A stretch of DNA of 64,000 bases from Parasphingopyxis marina (GTDB taxonomy: Bacteria > Pseudomonadota > Alphaproteobacteria > Sphingomonadales > Sphingomonadaceae), in the NCBI RefSeq assembly GCF_014237875.1, contig NZ_JACJVJ010000002.1, positions 310,001 through 374,000 of the forward strand, read 5' to 3'. Both the position numbers and the translations under genes were made by a program. This document shows, piece by piece, positions 37,555 to 45,618 of this stretch; positions within the stretch are counted from its first letter, which is position 1, and each line of letters begins with the position of its first letter. The notes beneath the pieces were generated by a model. It was not told the origin of the DNA and searched no databases. It saw only the letters and a list, made by a program, of their open reading frames with translations.

Positions 37555-38690
37555 ACGCGCTCTCCCAGCAGTGCGGCATGATAGAGCGGTGCATTGGCCG
37601 CGGCATCGAAATGCCGGGCGGCATGGGCGAGCGCCTGGTCGCGGGCCGCCGCGAAGGCAGCGGCATCGCCGTGCCAGGCGATGATCGCATCGGCGATCGC
37701 GCGGGCATCGAGATCGACGAGGCAGGCGCCCTCGCCCGCTCCAAAATCCTCGGCGAACAGGATATGCGAGAGGATCGCCGGCAGGCCGCAGCTCATCGCT
37801 TCCATCACCACCTGGGGAAAACCTTCGGAACGCGCGGGCAGCAGCAGCCCGTGATGCGCGCGATAAAGGCCGGGGAGCGCGTCATAATCGTGAAAGCCGA
37901 GATAGCGGCGATTGCCTTCCTCCCGCTCCGCGAAATCCCCGGCGATGGTGATGCGGACATCGGGGCGTTCCGCGGCGAGGATGGCGGCCGCGCCTTCGAT
38001 CAGGTCGATGCCTTTCTCCTCGCTGTTACGGCCGACGAAGAGGATGTCGGTGCAGTGTCCCGGCGCCTGCCCGGGTGGCGCGAAATGGGTGCGGTCGACG
38101 CCCCGGCGGCAAATGGCGATCTTGTCGGGATCGGAGACGAGCGGCGCCACCCTCGCCCGCTCCGTGCCGCCCATCACGATCACGGTGCGCGCGGCTTCCG
38201 CCGCAAAGCGTTCCTGCGCCATCAGATTGCCGAGCAAGGCGGTGCCCGTCACCGGCCTGCCCGCCGCTTCGAGAACCGCCGTCTGGGTGGCGATGTCGTT
38301 GCCGGCGATCCGGTAGACAAATTCCGCCCCCTGATCGCGCGCCGCGCGGGCCAGCGCGAAATTGAAGCCGATCATCCGGCCGTTGAGCGTGCTGACGATA
38401 TCGGGTGCCAACTCTCCGATCGCCGCGGCATAATCGGCGAGCAGGAGTTCGCCGGCTGGGGCGCTGCCATCCTCCAGCGAAGCGAGCCGGCGAAAGGTCA
38501 CGCCATGGTCCCGTTCCAGCCGCTGGCGATGGGGATCGCCTTCGGGCGGCAGGTCCCGCATCAGCAAGGTGACTTGCGCCTTTTGCGAGAGATCGCCGAG
38601 CAAGCTCGGATATTTGTAGCTGCCGCGTATCTCCCAATCGCGGAGATTGTGCACGGCCCAGGGCGGCTCGAAAAAAGCGATATGCGTCAC
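37551..38690 (-). CDS. Glycosyltransferase family 4 protein
   Basis: A 379-residue GT-B enzyme. The N-terminal half carries NGRMIGFNFALARAARDQG and EFVYRIAGNDIA; the donor half has DILFVGRNSEEKGIDLIEGA and the EX7E motif in PARSEGFPQVVMEAMSCG. Retaining mechanism expected; donor and acceptor unknown. It overlaps the 253-residue gene by ATGA and follows the epimerase gene after 50 bases. Confidence 0.9.
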   Translation of the reverse strand: MTHIAFFEPPWAVHNLRDWEIRGSYKYPSLLGDLSQKAQVTLLMRDLPPEGDPHRQRLERDHGVTFRRLASLEDGSAPAGELLLADYAAAIGELAPDIVSTLNGRMIGFNFALARAARDQGAEFVYRIAGNDIATQTAVLEAAGRPVTGTALLGNLMAQERFAAEAARTVIVMGGTERARVAPLVSDPDKIAICRRGVDRTHFAPPGQAPGHCTDILFVGRNSEEKGIDLIEGAAAILAAERPDVRITIAGDFAEREEGNRRYLGFHDYDALPGLYRAHHGLLLPARSEGFPQVVMEAMSCGLPAILSHILFAEDFGAGEGACLVDLDARAIADAIIAWHGDAAAFAAARDQALAHAARHFDAAANAPLYHAALLGERV

Positions 38691-38740
38691 GCCAACCGCC
38701 CTAGCGAATATCGCAGGCCATAAACAAGCGGCGCACCACG

Positions 38741-39670
38741 CTAGAGCGCCAGCTTTTCCCGGTTGTCGACGAACCAGCGCCAGGTCTCTTCCAGCCCTTC
38801 GGCAAGGCCGATCTTGGGATCATAGCCGATCGCCGCGCGGGCATGGCCGATATCGCACCAGTTGTGGACGATCTCCCCGGCGCGGAACGGCTTATAATCG
38901 ACCGCGATATCCTCGCCGCTGATCTCGCGCAGCAAGTCGATAATTTCGTCCAGCGGCGTGCCGATCCCGGTACCGAGCTGGACCGGCCCCGAAACGTCCG
39001 ACCCCAGCGCGGCGACGATGCCGTCGGCAAGGTCGCGCGCATGGACATAGTCGCGCGTCTGGCCGCCATCGCCATAGACGGTCAGCGTCTCGCCCTTCAG
39101 GATCTGCTTGATGAACAGCGCGACGACGCTGCCCTTGTGCCAGGAGCGCGGGCCATAGACGTTGGAAAAGCGCAGCGAGGCGGCGTTCATGCCGTAGCTC
39201 GCGGCATAGGCCGAGCAATAGCCCTCCACCGCCAATTTCGAGGCGCCATAGGGCGAAAGCGGCGCGGCGACCATGCCTTCATGCACGGGCGGCGTGGCAT
39301 CGCCGATAATCGCGCCGCCTGTCGAGGCGTTGACGAGCCGCTTGATGCCCAGCTTGCGCATCGTTTCCAGGATCACGAGGCTGCCTGCGACATTGACGTC
39401 GAAATTGAACCGGGGCGCTTCGATCGAAGGGATGACGCGGGTATCGGCGGCGAGATGGACGACAGCCTCGACGCCTTCCATCGCCCGCTCGACCGCGATC
39501 GGATCGGTGATGTCACCCGCGATGAATGTATGCGCGCAATCGGCAATCGCCGCCCGCGCGCCCGACACCTCGTTATCGAGCACGACGATCTCGTGACCGC
39601 CCAGCGCGTCGAGCCGCGCGACAAGGTTGCTGCCGACGAATCCGGCGCCGCCGGTCACCAAAATCTTCAT
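38741..39670 (-). CDS. NAD-dependent epimerase/dehydratase (nucleotide-sugar, extended SDR)
   Basis: A 309-residue extended SDR. Start MKILVTGGAGFVGSNLVARL at 39670 places the Rossmann glycine motif at residues 7-13. EAVVHLAADTRV, STGGAIIG and the catalytic YGASKLAVEGY, then SLRFSNVYGPRSWHKG and DYVHARDLADG, mark a UDP-glucose/GlcNAc 4-epimerase-like enzyme. It likely supplies a sugar donor to the glycosyltransferases transcribed after it. A divergent promoter region of 103 bases separates it from the 864-residue glycosyltransferase gene. Confidence 0.92.
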   Translation of the reverse strand: MKILVTGGAGFVGSNLVARLDALGGHEIVVLDNEVSGARAAIADCAHTFIAGDITDPIAVERAMEGVEAVVHLAADTRVIPSIEAPRFNFDVNVAGSLVILETMRKLGIKRLVNASTGGAIIGDATPPVHEGMVAAPLSPYGASKLAVEGYCSAYAASYGMNAASLRFSNVYGPRSWHKGSVVALFIKQILKGETLTVYGDGGQTRDYVHARDLADGIVAALGSDVSGPVQLGTGIGTPLDEIIDLLREISGEDIAVDYKPFRAGEIVHNWCDIGHARAAIGYDPKIGLAEGLEETWRWFVDNREKLAL

Positions 39671-39773
39671 TTCAAAACCTGCTCGGGCCAAGCTGGCCAT
39701 ATGGTTGCCAAGGATCGGGCATCGCCCTAATCGACGCCCGGCTATGCGTAAACGCCCGATTGGACCCCGTTAG

Positions 39774-42368
39774 ATGCAGCGCGACGACTTCGCCGTTCAG
39801 TCCTTCCCCTCGCTCGCCGCCTTCCAGAGCGACGCGCCGGGCAAGCTGCGCGTCCTGATCGCGACCGAAGAGATTGTCGGGCCGGTCCGCAATGGCGGCA
39901 TCGCCTCCACCTATTATCATCTCGCCCGCGGGCTCGCCGCAGAGGGCCATGACGTTACCGTCTGCTACCTGAAGGGCCGCGAGGTCGAGAATGAAACGGC
40001 CGAACATTGGGTCGGTTTCTACACACAATATGGCATCCGCTTCGTGCCGCTGCCCGATCTCGGCGAACCGCTGGCCGGGGCGAGCGCCAAATGGCAGGCG
40101 CGCTGGCTCTCCTTCTACCGCTGGCTCCGGGCCGAGCCGCGCTTCGACGTCGTCCACAGTTCCGAATGGCGGGGCGGCGCCTTTTATGCGCTGCAGGCCA
40201 AGCGGCTGGGCCTCGCCTTCCAGGACACGCTGTTCGTCACCAAAACGTCCTCGCCCTATATCTGGAACCGGCATTATCAGATGCAGCCGATCGACAATGT
40301 CGACCTGCTGATTGCCAGCTTCGCCGAGCAGAAATGCGTCGAATGGGCGGACATGGTCGTGGGCGGCAGCGCGCATCTCCTCAGCTTCATGGGTCATATC
40401 GGCTATACGCTGCCCGAAGGCCGCACCTATGTGCAGCCCAATATCGTCGATTTTGCAGAGGTGCAGGTCGAAGATCGGAGACCGAAGCGCGCGATCGGCG
40501 ATGTCGTGAAGGCCCGGGAACTGGTTTTCTTCGGCCGGCTCGAACCGCGCAAGGGGCTCGACCTCTTCGTCCACGCCGTGAACATGCTGGTTGCGCAGGG
40601 CGTTTCCATCGAGCGCGTCACCTTCCTCGGCAAGCCCGGCGAGCCGCTGGCCAGCGAAGGCGATGTGCAACCGTTGGATTTCATCCAGGAACACGCCGCG
40701 CGCTGGCCGTTTCCCGTCGATATCGTCACCGATCTCAACCAGCCCGAAGCGCTCTCGCTTATGTGCTCGCGCGACATGATCGCCGCCATGCCCTCGCTGA
40801 TCGAGAATTCGACGATGGCCGTCTATGAGGCGCTCGTCCATCACATCCCGTTCGTCGCGACAGCCGTCGGCGGCACGCCCGAACTGATCGCGCCGGCCGA
40901 CCATGACGCGACCCTGGTGCCGCCCGATACCGAAGCGCTGGCGCTGCGGCTCCGCCTCGCGCTGATCGACGGACAGCCGCTTGCCCGCCCGGCCTTCGAC
41001 AATGATGACAACCTTGCGCAATGGTATGGCTTCCACCGCTATCTGGCGGCGGAAGGCGTTGCAGCGCTGATGCCGCCGGTAGACGCGCCGAAAGAGGCGG
41101 AGGCGATCAGCCTCGTCGTCCATGCGCCGACCCGCGACGCGCTGGACGAAGCCGTCGCCGAAGCGCTGGATGCCGAGGGCATCGACGAAATCCTGATCTA
41201 CACCGCCGCGACCGTCAGCAAGGATCAGCGCAAGGCGCATGACCGGCTCGCCGACGATCGTATCGAGATCATAGAAGCCATCGGCACCGGCGCGGGCGCC
41301 TGTTTCAACCATGGGCTCCAAGCCGCGAAAGGCGCGATCCTGATTTTCCAGGCGGCCGCCGGCCTGTCGCTCGATGCCGGCTTCGCCGCCGCGTTGCGCG
41401 ACGCCAGTGCCGCCCGGCCCGCCGATCTTGTCACGGCCGCCTTCCGCTTTTCCTCGAACGCCGATGGCAGGCTGGATGCGCTGTTCGCGCCGCTGGGCGG
41501 CGACCCGGCGACCCAGGCGCTGACCGGCGCGGCGCACGGGCTCGAGATTATCGCGGGACGCAAGGCCGTTTTCGATCGGCTCGGCGACTTCGAAGCCTAT
41601 CGCACGCCCCGGGGCATCGTTCACGAATATACCGCGCGCGCCGAGGCGGCCGGGCGGGACCTGTTCGTGCTGCCCGAACCGCTGCTTCGCTATTCCGGCG
41701 ATTATGAAACGGTCACGGCGATAACGGGGACGGCCGCCTATCTGGCGCAAAAACCCCTGCTCGACGCGGCCCGGCTGCCGGTGCGCAAATTGCTGCTGCA
41801 CAAGCCGGAAGCGGTCCGCGCGCCGGGCAATGCCGGGCGGATCATCCTCGGCCAGGCGCATCGCGAGGAAGGCGAGACGGCCTGGCTGACGAACGGTGCG
41901 AAGATCGGCCGGACGGCAGACGCGCTGCCGAACCGGCACCATATCCTGCTCGGCTTCGATGCCGATGCCGCCCGGCTCGATTTCGCGGCGCTCCATGAAG
42001 GCGCGCTGACGATCCGCGCGAACGGCGCGGAAATCCGCCGTGATCCCGATTTCGGCGCGCGCGGCGAATTTACCGCATCGGCGATCGACCTCCTGCCCTT
42101 GCTCGAAAATACGGACCGGCTGCGGCTGCGCATCGAACTTGTCCGCACGGGCAAGCAGCGCTTCGCCTCGATCCTTGCCCAGCGGATCGAGCCCGACATC
42201 TACATGCTGAGCGCGCGCAGCCCCATCTTCTGGGAGGAAGACTTCGCCGAGGCGCTGGCGTTGCTTGGCGGGGAGCGCGCCGCATCCCCGCTGCCGTCCT
42301 TGCGCCGGATGCCGGCGCGCGCGCCCTCGCTCGCCACGAAACTTCGCGCAAGGCTAAACGACCGCTAG
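39774..42368 (+). CDS. Large glycosyltransferase: GT4 module with a GT2-like and extra C-terminal region
   Basis: An 864-residue protein. Residues about 25-415 form a starch-synthase-like GT4: RVLIATEEIVGPVRNGGIAS with the donor-binding GGIA loop, VFFGRLEPRKGLDLFVHAVN, and EX7E in PSLIENSTMAVYEALVHH. Residues about 435-640 resemble a GT-A (GT2) fold (ISLVVHAPTRDALDEAVAEA, GAGACFNHGLQAAKGAILIF) but lack a clear DxD, so that half may be inactive. The last 200 residues are beta-rich and unassigned. Likely builds a surface polysaccharide. Transcribed alone, divergent from the epimerase operon. Confidence 0.85.
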   Translation: MQRDDFAVQSFPSLAAFQSDAPGKLRVLIATEEIVGPVRNGGIASTYYHLARGLAAEGHDVTVCYLKGREVENETAEHWVGFYTQYGIRFVPLPDLGEPLAGASAKWQARWLSFYRWLRAEPRFDVVHSSEWRGGAFYALQAKRLGLAFQDTLFVTKTSSPYIWNRHYQMQPIDNVDLLIASFAEQKCVEWADMVVGGSAHLLSFMGHIGYTLPEGRTYVQPNIVDFAEVQVEDRRPKRAIGDVVKARELVFFGRLEPRKGLDLFVHAVNMLVAQGVSIERVTFLGKPGEPLASEGDVQPLDFIQEHAARWPFPVDIVTDLNQPEALSLMCSRDMIAAMPSLIENSTMAVYEALVHHIPFVATAVGGTPELIAPADHDATLVPPDTEALALRLRLALIDGQPLARPAFDNDDNLAQWYGFHRYLAAEGVAALMPPVDAPKEAEAISLVVHAPTRDALDEAVAEALDAEGIDEILIYTAATVSKDQRKAHDRLADDRIEIIEAIGTGAGACFNHGLQAAKGAILIFQAAAGLSLDAGFAAALRDASAARPADLVTAAFRFSSNADGRLDALFAPLGGDPATQALTGAAHGLEIIAGRKAVFDRLGDFEAYRTPRGIVHEYTARAEAAGRDLFVLPEPLLRYSGDYETVTAITGTAAYLAQKPLLDAARLPVRKLLLHKPEAVRAPGNAGRIILGQAHREEGETAWLTNGAKIGRTADALPNRHHILLGFDADAARLDFAALHEGALTIRANGAEIRRDPDFGARGEFTASAIDLLPLLENTDRLRLRIELVRTGKQRFASILAQRIEPDIYMLSARSPIFWEEDFAEALALLGGERAASPLPSLRRMPARAPSLATKLRARLNDR

Positions 42369-42443
42369 TTGACGCGGCGTCCCGTTTCCGGCCGATGTGA
42401 TCTGCGGCACTGGATTCCGCCCTTTGGCTGATATAAGCCGCTC

Positions 42444-42452
42444 AAGGGTCGC
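42444..42452 (+). promoter_or_regulatory. Leader motif AAGGGTCGC upstream of the CHAT gene
   Basis: AAGGGTCGC followed by TAAAAAAT lies 71 bases before the CHAT start and 7 bases after a -10-like TATAAG (42432-42437). Near-identical elements occur before tpsB (48445) and before the cytochrome gene (62865). The rest of the 154-base gap shows no terminator after the glycosyltransferase gene. Confidence 0.35.
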
Positions 42453-42522
42453 TAAAAAATCTGTATTCTGCGTTGCGGTTCGATTCTGCGATGCATCATG
42501 ATTTGTGCGGCGGGAGGGCTGT

Positions 42523-45500
42523 ATGCGTTGGTTCGATGGGGTGAAGGCCGTTGCGGTCGCGATGGCGTTAACGGCCGCGGCGGCGGCGCCAGCCCAGCAA
42601 TTGCGCCCCAGTCTCGAAGACAGTTTCCGTCTCGGCAGCGGCACGGGTCTGCTTTGCCGGGTCCAGTCGCGCCTGACCGATCCCGCCATGGCGACGATGT
42701 TCGACCGCGCCTATGCGATCGTCTGCCGCGATGCCGCGGAACCCGTCGGCTATATCTACGCCCTGCGCACCGGAACCGATGCCGAGGCCCGGCTCGCGGG
42801 GCTGCGCCAGGCCAAGGTCGAGTGCGGGGCGACCCGAGCCGCGGTGACGATCGCCGATATCGGCAGCGTCGGCAAATGGGATTGCGGATTGCGCGCGGCG
42901 GAGGTCGCCTACACCGTCTACGCCCATTCGTCCGGCGACACGCTTTATGTCGCCGAGGGCCTCACCGGCTATGACAGCGCGCTCCAGCTCGGGCTGCGCA
43001 CCATCTATACCGATACCATGCTGCCCGGGGAGCTCAGCATCGCCACCACCGGCATGGGCGACGAAGCCGCCTTTGCGCGCGTCCAGGCCGGCACGCTGGA
43101 TACGGACCAGGCACTCGCCGAAGGCTATCGGCGCAACAATAGCGGCAATTATGCCGAAGCCGCCGAATTCTTCGAAACGTTGCTCCAGCGCAATGCCGAG
43201 AACGGCGGCGCGAATTCCAACGAGCGCGCCGGCGAATATCTGATCAACCAGGCGCTGCAGCAATCCAATCTCGGCGATTTCGAAACCGCGGACGCTACCT
43301 ATGCCCGCGCTCTCGCGATTCCCAGCGCCAGTCCGACCCAACTGCGTCTGCGCCGCAATTTCCAGGCGCTCCACCTGCTGAACCAGCAGCGCCCGGAAGA
43401 AGCGCTCGCGATTCTCGACGATGGGCTTGCCGCCCTGATGACCCCGGGAGCCGAGGCCGAAGACGCCGCGATTACCAGCGATACTTCGCAACAGATCAAC
43501 AGCGGTTCCGAATTCGCCCGCCAGCTCGGCGGCGAGGAGAGCGAAAGGCTGACCGTAACGGAGCGCGCAATCATCCTCGATGCACAGGCGCGGCAGTTGC
43601 GCGGCGCTATCCTGCGCATTCAGGGCCGCACCGACGAGGCCCGCACGGCGCTGAGCCGGTCGCTTACGGAAATCGCCACCGTGCGCGACGGGCGGGTGCG
43701 CTCGACCGCCCGGCTGCGCGCACAGGCCCTGACCGAACTTGCCGAGATCGACGAAGCAGAGGGCAGTTTCGCCTCTGCCGAGGCAAGGCTGCAACTGGCG
43801 GTCAGTCTGCTCGAAGCGCAATATCCACTCTCGATCGCATCGAGCGCCGCCAAGGCGCGGCTCGCCGCTTACTATGCCCGGCGCGGCGCAACCGATACCG
43901 CGCTCGGCCTGTTCGCGCAGGTCGTCGCCGAAAACCGGGGCCGCGCGACCCCGCGCACCAGCCTGGAAAACCAGCTGTCGCCCTATTTCGAGCTGATGCT
44001 CGACGAGATGCCGACCAACCCTGGGCTCGCCGCCGATTTCTTCCTGGCAACCGAAACCCTTGTCCGCCCGGGCGTCGCGAACACGCAAGCCGTGCTCGCC
44101 CGCGAGCTATCGAACGGGAATGACGAAGCCGCGCGGCTGTTCCGCCAATCGGTGACGCTCACCCGCGCGATCGAGACCGCGCGTATCGAACTTGCGCGGC
44201 TGCGCGGGATAGAGCAACCGACCAGCCTCACCTTCCAGCGCATCGCCGCACTGGAAACCGAACTGGCCGAGCTGACCGAAGGACAGGCGGCGACGACCGC
44301 CCAGCTTGCAGGCTTTCCGCGATACCAGGCGGTGTCGACCGCGGCGCTGACTCTGGAAGATCTGCAGGCCTCGCTCCAGCCGGGCGAAGCCTATGTAAAG
44401 CTCAGCCAGGTGGCCGGGCAGGTCTATGTGATCTTCGTCACGCAGGACAGCGTCCTGCCCTACCGGCCCGATCTCGACGCCGATATTCTCGATGGCCGGG
44501 TGACCTTGCTGCGCGAAACCATTTCGTTCGTGGACAATGGCCAGCGGTTGACCTTTCCCTTCGACGTCCGCCAGGCCTTCGATCTGTTTACCGAGCTGCT
44601 CGGCCCGGTCGCGGGCCGGATGGCCGGGGTCGACCATCTGATCGTCGAGCCCGATGGCGGAATGCTGCGCCTGCCCGCGAACCTGCTCGTCACCGACGAG
44701 GCCGGCGTGGCCGCCTATGAGCGCCGCGTCGAAGCCGGTGGCGATCCGTTCGATTTCACCGGCGTTGCCTGGCTCGGCCGCGATCATGCGATCAGCACCG
44801 CGATTTCCGCGCGCGGCTTTCGCGATATCAGGAACCTTCCGCCGTCGAGCGCCTCGCGCGCCTATCTCGGCTTCGGGGAAAATTCCCGGCCGCGGGCACG
44901 CCTGCAGAGGGCGAACGCCGAACTTTCCAGTTCCTATTCGCACTGTACCTGGCCGCTCGAATTCTGGCGGTCGCCGATAGCGGCGAGCGAGCTGCAGACG
45001 GTCCGCCGGCTGATCGGCTCCGACCCATCGAGCGTCGTCACCGGCGATGCCTTTACCGACATGGCGGTGATGCAGCGCGGCGACCTCAACGATTTCCGCA
45101 TCCTCCACTTCGCGACCCACGGGCTTATTACGCCGGCCCGGCGGGATTGCCCGCCCCAGCCGGCGCTTCTCACATCGTTCGGCGATAGCGACAGCTCGGA
45201 CGGGCTGCTCGAATTCGCCGAGATTTTCGACCTCAAGCTGGACGCCGATCTCGTCATCCTTTCGGCCTGCGACACGGCGAGCGCGGCCGGGATCGCCGCT
45301 TCGCGCGCGGCGGGCGTCACCGGCGGCGGTTCGGCGCTCGATGGCCTGGTGCGCGCCTTTGTCGGCGCCGGCAGCCGTGTCGTCATCGCCAGCCACTGGC
45401 CTGCACCGGACGATTACGACGCGACCGAAAGGCTGATCACCGGCCTGTTCCGCAGCGGACAGGACGTCTCCCTCGGCGAAGCGATGCGCAATGCGCAGCG

Positions 45501-45597
45501 CGGGCTGATGGACGATCCCGCGACCTCGCATCCCTATTACTGGTCCGGCTTCGCCGTGATCGGCGATGGCACGCAACCCGTTACCCGCGCCAATTAA
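42523..45597 (+). CDS. Exported TPR-CHAT domain protein (caspase-fold)
   Basis: A 1024-residue protein. ATG at 42523 has GGAGG six bases upstream and begins a signal peptide (VKAVAVAMALTAAAAAPA, cleaved before QQLRPS). Residues about 30-190 are an unassigned N-terminal region with four cysteines, 195-460 TPR-like repeats (AEGYRRNNSGNYAEAAEFFE, ADATYARALAIPSASPTQL), 500-640 helical, and about 690-1015 the CHAT domain with catalytic H866 (HFATHGLIT) and C916 (ILSACDTASA), then GAGSRVVIASHWPAPD. CHAT proteins are caspase-like peptidases; some (TPR-CHAT/Craspase) are cytosolic RNA-guided effectors, but this one is predicted periplasmic. First gene of the CHAT-cyclase-unknown-tpsB-tpsA locus; the cyclase follows after 21 bases. 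Confidence 0.93.
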   Translation: MRWFDGVKAVAVAMALTAAAAAPAQQLRPSLEDSFRLGSGTGLLCRVQSRLTDPAMATMFDRAYAIVCRDAAEPVGYIYALRTGTDAEARLAGLRQAKVECGATRAAVTIADIGSVGKWDCGLRAAEVAYTVYAHSSGDTLYVAEGLTGYDSALQLGLRTIYTDTMLPGELSIATTGMGDEAAFARVQAGTLDTDQALAEGYRRNNSGNYAEAAEFFETLLQRNAENGGANSNERAGEYLINQALQQSNLGDFETADATYARALAIPSASPTQLRLRRNFQALHLLNQQRPEEALAILDDGLAALMTPGAEAEDAAITSDTSQQINSGSEFARQLGGEESERLTVTERAIILDAQARQLRGAILRIQGRTDEARTALSRSLTEIATVRDGRVRSTARLRAQALTELAEIDEAEGSFASAEARLQLAVSLLEAQYPLSIASSAAKARLAAYYARRGATDTALGLFAQVVAENRGRATPRTSLENQLSPYFELMLDEMPTNPGLAADFFLATETLVRPGVANTQAVLARELSNGNDEAARLFRQSVTLTRAIETARIELARLRGIEQPTSLTFQRIAALETELAELTEGQAATTAQLAGFPRYQAVSTAALTLEDLQASLQPGEAYVKLSQVAGQVYVIFVTQDSVLPYRPDLDADILDGRVTLLRETISFVDNGQRLTFPFDVRQAFDLFTELLGPVAGRMAGVDHLIVEPDGGMLRLPANLLVTDEAGVAAYERRVEAGGDPFDFTGVAWLGRDHAISTAISARGFRDIRNLPPSSASRAYLGFGENSRPRARLQRANAELSSSYSHCTWPLEFWRSPIAASELQTVRRLIGSDPSSVVTGDAFTDMAVMQRGDLNDFRILHFATHGLITPARRDCPPQPALLTSFGDSDSSDGLLEFAEIFDLKLDADLVILSACDTASAAGIAASRAAGVTGGGSALDGLVRAFVGAGSRVVIASHWPAPDDYDATERLITGLFRSGQDVSLGEAMRNAQRGLMDDPATSHPYYWSGFAVIGDGTQPVTRAN

Positions 45598-45618
45598 GGC
45601 CGGGAGGAAGTCCGGGCC

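Noticed and set aside
24817-45597. Caspase and CHAT genes as part of an antiphage defence (CRISPR-Craspase or metacaspase abortive infection)
   Set aside because: Both proteins have signal peptides, and no Cas gene, CRISPR, nuclease or other defence partner is nearby.
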